From assembly GCF_900119315.1 (NCBI RefSeq), contig NZ_LT827010.1, positions 7,124,001 to 7,188,000 of the forward strand: a stretch of 64,000 nt of DNA, in the 5' to 3' direction. The notes under the pieces were generated by a model. That model searched no databases. It was not told the origin of the DNA and saw only the letters and a list, made by a program, of their open reading frames with translations. The position numbers and the translations under genes are program-made. Origin of the DNA: Actinoplanes sp. SE50/110 (GTDB taxonomy: Bacteria; Actinomycetota; Actinomycetes; Mycobacteriales; Micromonosporaceae). Below are positions 58,222 through 64,000 of this stretch, in pieces (the first letter of the stretch is position 1; the number at the start of each line of letters is the position of its first letter).

Positions 58222-59268
58222 TCACGCATCTCGCGCGAACAGGTCACCCTGAAACACCCCGGACCTGCCGTCGGTGGGCGGAGTCTTCCCCAGATGGGCC
58301 CAACCGGCCTCGGTGGCCACCCGGCCGCGCGGCGTGCGGGCCAGCAGCCCGGCCCGCACCAGGAACGGCTCGCACACCTCCTCCACCGTGTCGGACTGCT
58401 CCCCCACCGCGACGGCGAGGGTGGACAGGCCGACCGGGCCCCCCTTGAACGACTCGATCAGCGCCCGCAGCACCGCCCGGTCCAGCCGGTCCAGGCCGAG
58501 CGCGTCGACGTCGTACACCTGCAGCGCGGCCCGGGCGATCTCCTCGGTGACCACCCCGTCGCCGCGCACCTCGGCGTAGTCACGGACCCGGCGCAGCAGC
58601 CGGTTGGCGATCCGCGGCGTGCCCCGGGACCGGCCGGCGATCTCGGCGGCGCCCGCCGCGGTGATCGGCACCCCGAGGATCCGCGCCGACCGGTGCAGCA
58701 GCGCGTCCAGGTCGGCCGGGGAATAGAAATCGAGGTGCGCGACGAACCCGAACCGGTCGCGCATCGGCCCGCTCAGCAGCCCGGCCCGGGTGGTCGCCCC
58801 GACCAGCGTGAACGGCTCCACGTCCAGCGGGATCGCGGTGGCGCCCGGCCCCTTGCCCACCACCACGTCGACCCGGAAGTCCTCCATCGCGCTGTACAGC
58901 AGCTCCTCGGCCGGCTTGGCGATGCGGTGGATCTCGTCGATGAACAGCACGTCGCCGGGGCCCAGCCCGGTCAGGATCGCGGCCAGGTCGCCGGAACGCT
59001 CGATCACCGGACCGCTGGTGGTCCGGATCCCGGTCCCGAGCTCGGCCGCCACGATGTTCGCCAGGGTGGTCTTGCCGAGGCCGGGCGGCCCGGACAGCAG
59101 GATGTGATCGGGCGGGGTGCCGCGGCCCATCGACGCTTTCAGCAGCAGCTCCAGCTGGTCGCGGACGCGGTGCTGGGCGATGAAGTCGGCCAGCCGGCGA
59201 GGCCGGACGCTGGCCTCCGCGTCCAGTTCCTCGTCGCCCGCCTCCGGGGACAGGAAGTCGTCGGTCAT
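58222..59268 (-). CDS. ruvB: Holliday junction branch migration ATPase RuvB
   Basis: 348 residues of the AAA+ RuvB family. Walker A GPPGLGKTT, Walker B LFIDEIHR, and the C-terminal winged helix (PFLVRAGLLARTPRGRVATEAGWAHLG) are complete. It drives branch migration with RuvA. The ATG overlaps the ruvA stop (ATGA). Confidence 0.97.
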   Translation of the reverse strand: MTDDFLSPEAGDEELDAEASVRPRRLADFIAQHRVRDQLELLLKASMGRGTPPDHILLSGPPGLGKTTLANIVAAELGTGIRTTSGPVIERSGDLAAILTGLGPGDVLFIDEIHRIAKPAEELLYSAMEDFRVDVVVGKGPGATAIPLDVEPFTLVGATTRAGLLSGPMRDRFGFVAHLDFYSPADLDALLHRSARILGVPITAAGAAEIAGRSRGTPRIANRLLRRVRDYAEVRGDGVVTEEIARAALQVYDVDALGLDRLDRAVLRALIESFKGGPVGLSTLAVAVGEQSDTVEEVCEPFLVRAGLLARTPRGRVATEAGWAHLGKTPPTDGRSGVFQGDLFARDA

Positions 59269-59867
59269 CGGGTCCTACCCAGCAGCCGGATCGCCTGGCG
59301 CAGCAGAATCGGCACCGGCGGGACCTCACCGTCGATCGTCTCGCCGATCGCGGCGACCGCCTGATCGGCCTGGGTGGCGCTCCAGCCGAGTGCGAGCACA
59401 CCCTGCCGGACCTGCTCCTGCCAGGCACCGGCCAGCACGCCGGTGCCGCCGGCATCGCCGAAGCCGACCGGGCCGATCTTGTCCTTCAGCTCGACGATCA
59501 TCTTCTCGGCGCCGCGCTTGCCGATCCCCGGCACCTGGGTGAGCGCCGCGATGTCGCCGCCGCCGATGGCCCGGCGCACCGCGTCCGGCTGATGCACCGC
59601 GAGTACCGCCTGGGCGATCCGCGGACCCACCCCGTTCGCGGTCAGCAGCAGCTCGAACAGCTGCCGCTCGTCGTCGTCGGCGAAGCCGTACAGGGTGAGC
59701 GAGTCCTCCCGGACGATCAGCGTGGTGGCCAGCCGGGCCTCCGCGCCGGTGCGCAGCGCGGCCAGCGTGTTCGGCGTGCAGAAGACCCGCATGCCGACAC
59801 CGCCCACCTCGACCACGGTGCTGTCATGGAGGATCGCGGCGACTCGGCCGCGCACACTGGCGATCAT
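59265..59867 (-). CDS. ruvA: Holliday junction DNA helicase subunit RuvA
   Basis: 200 residues. N-terminal OB domain (MIASVRGRVAAILHDSTVVEVGG), helix-hairpin-helix region (LTANGVGPRIAQAVL; VPGIGKRGAEKMIVELKDKI) and C-terminal RuvB-binding domain. Start ATG 59867 overlaps the ruvC stop by four bases. It binds four-way junctions as a tetramer. Confidence 0.97.
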   Translation of the reverse strand: MIASVRGRVAAILHDSTVVEVGGVGMRVFCTPNTLAALRTGAEARLATTLIVREDSLTLYGFADDDERQLFELLLTANGVGPRIAQAVLAVHQPDAVRRAIGGGDIAALTQVPGIGKRGAEKMIVELKDKIGPVGFGDAGGTGVLAGAWQEQVRQGVLALGWSATQADQAVAAIGETIDGEVPPVPILLRQAIRLLGRTR

Positions 59868-60391
59868 CGGGCGCTCCTGCGGGCGGCGGCCACGGCCGCG
59901 GCCTGGATCCGGGCGCGGGTGCCCCCGCGCCAGATGTGACAGATGGCGATGGCGATGGCGTCCGCCGCGTCGGCCGGTCGGGGCGGGGCGTCGAGCCTCA
60001 GCAGCCGGGTGACCATCGCGGTGACCTGCTTCTTGTCGGCGGTGCCGGAGCCGGTGACCGCCGCCTTCACCTCGCTGGGAGTGTAGGTCTGCACCGGCAG
60101 CCCGGCCCGCGACCCGGCCAGGATCGCGACCGCGCTGGCCTGCGCGGTGCCCATCACGGTCCGCGCGTTGTGCTGGGAGAACACGCGTTCGACGGCGACG
60201 CTCTCCGGCTGGTGCAGGGCGACCAGCTCGGCGAGGCTGCGGTCGAGGTGCAGCAGGCGCATCGCGATGTCCTCGTCCGGCTCGCTGCGGACCACGTGGT
60301 ACGCGATCAGCGTGCCGGGGCGGCCGGGGACCCCCTCGACCACGCCGACGCCGCACCGGGTGAGACCCGGATCGATGCCGAGCACGCGCAT
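59864..60391 (-). CDS. ruvC: Crossover junction endodeoxyribonuclease RuvC
   Basis: 175 residues. MRVLGIDPGLTRCGVGVV holds the first catalytic Asp; AVERVFSQHNARTVMGTAQASAV and DAADAIAIAICH contain the remaining acidic catalytic residues. Start ATG 60391 has GAGGGGAGG upstream. First gene of ruvCAB; a LexA-like box lies about 15 bases upstream. It cuts Holliday junctions. Confidence 0.97.
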   Translation of the reverse strand: MRVLGIDPGLTRCGVGVVEGVPGRPGTLIAYHVVRSEPDEDIAMRLLHLDRSLAELVALHQPESVAVERVFSQHNARTVMGTAQASAVAILAGSRAGLPVQTYTPSEVKAAVTGSGTADKKQVTAMVTRLLRLDAPPRPADAADAIAIAICHIWRGGTRARIQAAAVAAARRSAR

Positions 60392-60405
60392 CACGGCCTC
60401 CCCTC

Positions 60406-60421
60406 ACGTACGTGTGTTCGA
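60406..60421 (-). promoter_or_regulatory. Candidate LexA (SOS) box upstream of ruvC
   Basis: On the minus strand TCGAAC-ACAC-GTACGT matches the actinobacterial SOS consensus TCGAAC-N4-GTTCGA at 10 of 12 defined positions. It lies 15 bases before the ruvC start, fitting damage-induced expression of ruvCAB. Confidence 0.6.
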
Positions 60422-60488
60422 CACCCTAGTACGCGGTTCTCTTGCGCCCGCCGCCGACACGCCTCGACCATGGGTACGGGAGGTCCCG

Positions 60489-61028
60489 ATGAACGTCATC
60501 CCGCCGATGCAGGACGATCCGCCACCGGAGTTCGTCCAGGTGATCGCGGCGCACGAGCCGGTGCTGCGGCGCGAGGCACTGCGCCTGACCGGCGGCGATC
60601 CGGTGGGTTACGCGATCTACGAGGAGGCGCTGACCGACCTGGCCGGCCACTGGCGTCGGTTGCGGTTCTGGAGCCGGGTGACCGGCACCGACGTGCCCGG
60701 TGACTACCTGCGCCAGCGCATCCTGAAGCGGACCCGGGCATGGCGGGAGGATCAGGTCTACGAGGTGGAGGTCCGGGTGCTGCGCACCCCGGCGCCGTTT
60801 CCGGTCCCGGTGGGCGGTCCGGCGCCGAGTCTCGCTCTCCGCAAGGCTTCGCTGATTGACGGTACGTCACGAGCGGGGCTGCTGACCCTCGCCGACGCCG
60901 CCGTGGCCTGGTGTCACGCATGGCGCCGCTCCGAGCACCGCCGGATCCTCCGGCTGATCATCGGCGGCCTGCTCCTGATCGCCACCATGATCCAGACCAT
61001 GTCCTGGCTCGCCGGCCCCGGTTCCTAG
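60489..61028 (+). CDS. Tail-anchored protein with weak sigma-region-2-like N-terminus
   Basis: 179 residues. Residues 18-60 (VIAAHEPVLRREALRLTGGDPVGYAIYEEALTDL) loosely resemble region 2 of ECF sigma factors, but region 4 is missing. A C-terminal transmembrane helix (ILRLIIGGLLLIATMIQTMSWLAG) is clear. Start ATG 60489 has GGGAGG upstream. It overlaps the convergent Uma2 gene by four bases at its stop. Family unknown; the sigma-like similarity is by eye and may be chance. Confidence 0.75.
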   Translation: MNVIPPMQDDPPPEFVQVIAAHEPVLRREALRLTGGDPVGYAIYEEALTDLAGHWRRLRFWSRVTGTDVPGDYLRQRILKRTRAWREDQVYEVEVRVLRTPAPFPVPVGGPAPSLALRKASLIDGTSRAGLLTLADAAVAWCHAWRRSEHRRILRLIIGGLLLIATMIQTMSWLAGPGS

Positions 61029-61594
61029 CCTGCCGCCCGCTTCGCGGCATACTCCCGCTCCAGCTGGGAGAGCGGCAGAGTCCGCTCGCGGAAATAGTCC
61101 GGCTTGTCGCCATGGGTCACCAGCCGGTGAATATGCACCGTGGCGTCGTCGTGGGACTTCTCGGCGTCCCGCTCGACGATCCAGTACTCCGCGATGCCCT
61201 GCTCGGCATACCAGTCGGCCTTGTGGGTGAATTCGCCGTTCGGCGACTTCTCCGAGATCACCTCGACCACGAGGCTCATGGCCGAACCTGGCAAGTTCGC
61301 GTAGTCGGCGGTGTTCGGCGGCAGAGCGGCGACGACACCGACATCGGGCAGACGACAGTCCCGCTCCCGAGTCCCGCGCACTCCAGGATCGAGAAATGCT
61401 CGGGCACCGACCGCGAGAAGCATGACATAGATGCGCCCAGCCATGTCCTGATGCCGGTAGGAGGCGGGCGTCATGATGACGAGGTTTCCGTCGTGCAGTT
61501 CGTAGCGATAGCCGCGGGGCAGGTGGGCAAGGTCCTCGACGTCCAGATCCTCGAGGGCTGACAGGTGCAGCACCGGGTCATTCAACAGGAGCAC
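61025..61594 (-). CDS. Uma2-family (DUF820) putative endonuclease
   Basis: 189 residues. The PD-(D/E)XK-like DUF820 signatures are YELHDGNLVIMTPAS, CRLPDVGVVA, SLVVEVISEKSPNGEF, KADWYAEQGIAEYWIVE. These nuclease-like proteins are abundant in actinomycetes and cyanobacteria; their role is unknown. The stop overlaps the preceding plus-strand gene by four bases. No partner gene suggests a restriction or toxin module. Confidence 0.85.
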   Translation of the reverse strand: MLLLNDPVLHLSALEDLDVEDLAHLPRGYRYELHDGNLVIMTPASYRHQDMAGRIYVMLLAVGARAFLDPGVRGTRERDCRLPDVGVVAALPPNTADYANLPGSAMSLVVEVISEKSPNGEFTHKADWYAEQGIAEYWIVERDAEKSHDDATVHIHRLVTHGDKPDYFRERTLPLSQLEREYAAKRAAG

Positions 61595-61875
61595 CCCTTC
61601 AGCCTACTTGCCCCGCGACTACCCGTCACGCGTCAATGAGCGCCATTACCTCGTCGGGCACCTCAGACGAGACGGAATCACAACCGTCCTCATGGCTTCT
61701 CCTATATGAGGATGCCCCGGCGGGCGCTGGAACACCCCCGAGCGTGGACGGTAGAGGTCTCCGCCATGCACAACAGTAATGCCGCCGTGTCCGCGGCCGT
61801 GTCAGCCCTTCGGCCCCTCGGCCGTTTGGAGAGAAGACCACCAGCGATCAAACCGGCACCGCGGCAACCAATCTC
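61595..61875. other. 281-bp gap at the edge of the low-GC region
   Basis: Contains only a short unsupported frame (61626-61841, minus). GC content falls noticeably from here to the right end. No RNA gene or att-like duplication was seen. Confidence 0.5.
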
Positions 61876-62208
61876 TCAAGACCTTCGAGTCTTCTTCCGC
61901 TCAAGTTCTTCGGGGTCGTCCTCGAGCATGGAGCGCGCCTGCTCTGCGAGACGTTGACGCTCCGGTGGATCAAGGTTCGCCTCCCACTCACGGAACCGCT
62001 GGAAGGCCGTGGTGAGCGCACCACCATAAGCTGAGCTACGTGCGATGTCGCGGATCCTGACGTTTCCCTTCAGGACACCGTCCGCCATCTCGGCTAGCTC
62101 GGGGCCACCGGCACCCTTGCTGAGCTGCTGAAGACTGTCCCGCATTGCTCGGACAATTCGAGGATTATCCGTCATTTCTTCGAGTTGCTCACTAACACGG
62201 TCAGCCAC
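61876..62208 (-). CDS. Small hypothetical protein in the type VII-like module
   Basis: 110 residues, highly charged and helical (RVSEQLEEMTDNPRIVRAMRDSLQQL; ERQRLAEQARSMLEDDPEELERKKTRR). Start GTG 62208 has GGAGG six bases upstream and overlaps the end of the WXG gene by eight bases. Coupling to that gene suggests a chaperone, immunity or accessory protein (inference). No family recognised. Confidence 0.7.
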   Translation of the reverse strand: MADRVSEQLEEMTDNPRIVRAMRDSLQQLSKGAGGPELAEMADGVLKGNVRIRDIARSSAYGGALTTAFQRFREWEANLDPPERQRLAEQARSMLEDDPEELERKKTRRS

Positions 62209-62929
62209 GCTTAGCCTCCGGAAGCGCGAAGACGTTCCCCGGGAGAGGAATAGCCGAAATATTCCCGCCCTGGTTGGAAAGGTCATCAATCAGCCCGAAG
62301 GTACCGAAGATGGCCGTCCATGCCGTTGAGACGACGATTGCCGCCTTATTGGCCAACTCCAGCACCCGCGTAACCTGATATGCCGCCAGCCCATAACCGG
62401 CAAGAGCGCCGAATCCGGTTTCAGCCGTTGCGGTGCCGATTGCCGCCGAAGCAGCCATGAGAAGCGCGGCATCAACTAAAGCCTGGAGGATGTTTCCGAG
62501 CTGTTTAGAGAATTGGTATGCACCTTTGGCTGATTCATGGTAAGCATTGGATGCTTGAGCCAACGCATCCTGTTGGCGACTTACCGCTGAGGCAAGATTG
62601 CTGAAGTAGACGAAAGCTGCATCGTCGGCGTTTCCTGACCATGTTCGATCGAGATCCAGAAATCCGGACTGGATCTGGATACCAACCTCTTGCAGAAAGC
62701 CCGCCATGCTCTTCAGGGCATCGCCGAAGCGATAGAGCGAGGCCCAATCCCCGGCTATTGCATCCGTCACCGACCCAAAAACATCGTATCCGGTAACACT
62801 TTCGATTGCCGCAGAAATATAGGCTGATGGTGACAAAAAGTTAAATAGGTCTCCTGGGTCGGGAAAGCCCTCTGTCATGCTGTCGTCTGGTTCCCCCGGG
62901 ATAACCAGAAGGTTTACTGCGGTACTCAT
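62201..62929 (-). CDS. WXG-motif protein, type VII secretion substrate-like
   Basis: 242 residues. Helical N-terminal half with a WSG motif (residues 97-99, in DLDRTWSGNADD), as in WXG100/ESX substrates, then a hydrophobic Ala-rich region (LLMAASAAIGTATAETGFGALAGYGLAAYQV; KAAIVVSTAWTAIFGTFGLI) that could be membrane-active. It lies 17 bases downstream of the EspC-like gene. The arrangement resembles LXG/WXG toxin or effector modules, but no toxin domain is visible; the short charged gene downstream would fit an immunity partner. Confidence 0.72.
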   Translation of the reverse strand: MSTAVNLLVIPGEPDDSMTEGFPDPGDLFNFLSPSAYISAAIESVTGYDVFGSVTDAIAGDWASLYRFGDALKSMAGFLQEVGIQIQSGFLDLDRTWSGNADDAAFVYFSNLASAVSRQQDALAQASNAYHESAKGAYQFSKQLGNILQALVDAALLMAASAAIGTATAETGFGALAGYGLAAYQVTRVLELANKAAIVVSTAWTAIFGTFGLIDDLSNQGGNISAIPLPGNVFALPEAKRG

Positions 62930-62945
62930 GCGTCCTCCTGTGACT

Positions 62946-63278
62946 TCAGTCCCTGTGCACAATGGGTCGCTGAGTCGCCGGATACGCCTGATCGATTTCA
63001 GTGGCAGACTTCAAATCTGTCGACTCATATTTCTTGGCAATCCGGTTGAGGGCCTCATGGTTGCCTTGCGTGAGGGTTTGAAGTGTGCCGAGCATTTGAT
63101 CTAATCGTCCCATGAATTGAGCATGCTTCGTCAGGATGGCTCCGAGGATGCCGCCCTCTGTTGCGCTCAGATCCCCATACCGATGAGCATAAGCTTTAGC
63201 TTCGACCGCATCATCTGAGTAGTCAGAGAGCTTTGCGGCGTACGCTCGCACATCAGATGGTTCAACGCTGAACGTCAC
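62946..63278 (-). CDS. EspC/WXG-like type VII secretion target
   Basis: 110 residues, N-terminal helical hairpin (SVEPSDVRAYAAKLSDYSDDAVEAKAYAHRY) like EspC/DUF2580 substrates, with a YxxxD secretion signature (Tyr84-Asp88, KKYESTD) after the second helix. Start GTG 63278 has GGAGG upstream and overlaps the upstream membrane gene stop by four bases. It likely forms a heterodimer with the WXG protein for export by an ESX machine encoded elsewhere (inference). Confidence 0.78.
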   Translation of the reverse strand: MTFSVEPSDVRAYAAKLSDYSDDAVEAKAYAHRYGDLSATEGGILGAILTKHAQFMGRLDQMLGTLQTLTQGNHEALNRIAKKYESTDLKSATEIDQAYPATQRPIVHRD

Positions 63279-63598
63279 GACGAACCTCCGAAATGAAAGA
63301 TCAGAAAGAAGCCAACCGCGAAGACGGCAATACCCGCAAGTCCGTATCCGACAGCCTTCGACAGAAGGCGATCTACCTCGCTTCGGTCGGCAGTCAGGTG
63401 CAGCTTGATGGAGTAGTACGCCCCTAGAACCAAGCCGACACCGGCAGCGACGTACACCAGCAGGTTCAGCAACGGCGGCCAAGACCCTTGGAGCCCGGTA
63501 GCGATGAACGCCACGGCACCCATGGCCCACACGCCGGCCACCAGCAACACGAATTTGCCAACCAGTCTTCGCGCCTCAACGGCCCGCGGCACTGACAC
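63275..63598 (-). CDS. Small polytopic membrane protein
   Basis: 107 residues with three hydrophobic helices (FVLLVAGVWAMGAVAFIATGL; LLNLLVYVAAGVGLVLGAYYSI; AVGYGLAGIAVFAVGFFLIF). Start GTG 63598 has AGGAGG upstream. Overlaps the EspC-like gene start (GTGA), so it is the first gene of this module. No family recognised; could be an anchor or transporter component. Confidence 0.72.
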   Translation of the reverse strand: MSVPRAVEARRLVGKFVLLVAGVWAMGAVAFIATGLQGSWPPLLNLLVYVAAGVGLVLGAYYSIKLHLTADRSEVDRLLSKAVGYGLAGIAVFAVGFFLIFHFGGSS

Positions 63599-63808
63599 AC
63601 CAACCTCCTCGCATGGGCTCGCAACCATATCAACGCCTAGCGATCCCGTATGGTTCAGGCGAAGCTCTCTAGATCTTGAACCGTCGGAAGTGTGACAGAC
63701 TCAGCGGTGCCAAGCTGAAAGATGGCCGCGACAGAGCGTCCACTGAAAGCCGCCTGACCCATTGCCACCGACTCCGGCATCAAACCGCTGACGACAGAAG
63801 ACGCAGTA

Positions 63809-64000
63809 CTAGCCGATAGGTGGAGTGGCTTCCGGCTTCCTAGCCAGTGATCCAGCGTGCGCCTTGATACGCGGCTCAAGATCGAGGGGAAGCAGGAGCT
63901 CAAATCTGGAGTCAGATACCACGGGCGGCATATCTACCGGCGGGACAGGTAGCCCAAATGCCACCCGAAGCGGCATCCTGGTCGGAGGTTCGGCATGCAC
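63809..64000 (-). CDS. Unidentified partial gene running off the window
   Basis: 63 residues of a C-terminus (LDLEPRIKAHAGSLARKPEATPPI at its end), open at the right edge. No family recognised. An overlapping minus frame (63655-63903) is an alternative but has no supporting signal. Confidence 0.4.
   Translation of the reverse strand: MHAEPPTRMPLRVAFGLPVPPVDMPPVVSDSRFELLLPLDLEPRIKAHAGSLARKPEATPPIG

Noticed and set aside
61626..61841. 71-residue minus frame left of the type VII-like module
   Set aside because: No ribosome site, no homology, and composition unlike the neighbours.
63655..63903. 82-residue minus frame at the right edge
   Set aside because: Overlaps the partial frame at 63809-64000 with no ribosome site or recognisable motif; cannot decide without sequence beyond the edge.

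Overview
The window is high-GC DNA from an actinomycete. Frequent GTG/TTG starts, an ATGA-linked operon style, and the fixed blocks aroC-aroE-mltG-ruvX-alaS and ruvCAB-yajC-secD-secF-apt-relA-ppi-hisS point to Micromonosporaceae. An Actinoplanes-like organism is likely (inference: a WhiG/FliA-type sigma factor and a cyanophycin operon fit that genus). No rRNA, tRNA, CRISPR array, insertion sequence or prophage was recognised.

Left block (1-20.5 kb, almost all on the minus strand). It holds aroC (cut by the window edge), aroE, two tandem mltG paralogues, ruvX and alaS, followed upstream by two small conserved membrane proteins. Next is a giant 1938-residue Pro/Gly-rich single-pass protein built from several internal tandem repeats, translationally coupled to rarA. 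An ArsR-type regulator, an MFS transporter and a 71-residue membrane protein form an overlapping operon. A GyrI-like protein and aspS complete the block.

Accessory region (20.5-47 kb). It contains a second disordered membrane protein, a 2-phosphosulfolactate phosphatase-like protein with an internal 14-residue duplication, two phosphotransferases and a TPR protein. A divergent catabolic cluster follows: D-threonine aldolase/D-serine deaminase-like enzyme, GH20 hexosaminidase, regulator, amidohydrolase and RidA. Then come a Ser/Thr kinase, a ureABC operon whose UreC has lost most nickel ligands and the catalytic flap, a zinc alcohol dehydrogenase and a sigma-28 family factor. A Ser/Thr kinase with a CBM2-like extracellular domain and a cyanophycin cphB-cphA pair with a long gene overlap close the region.

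Right conserved block (47-60.4 kb). hisS, a metallo-beta-lactamase hydrolase, two tandem membrane cyclophilins (the first lacking catalytic residues), relA/rsh, apt, secF, secD, yajC, ruvB, ruvA and ruvC. A LexA-like box precedes ruvC. The right edge (61-64 kb) has visibly lower GC and carries a Uma2 protein and a small type VII secretion substrate-like module, running off the edge in an unidentified partial gene.

The strongest unusual signals are the catalytically dead UreC inside an otherwise intact operon, the repeat-built giant membrane protein, the CBM2-like kinase, the dead cyclophilin next to an intact paralogue, and short tandem duplications at relA, comB-like and cphB.
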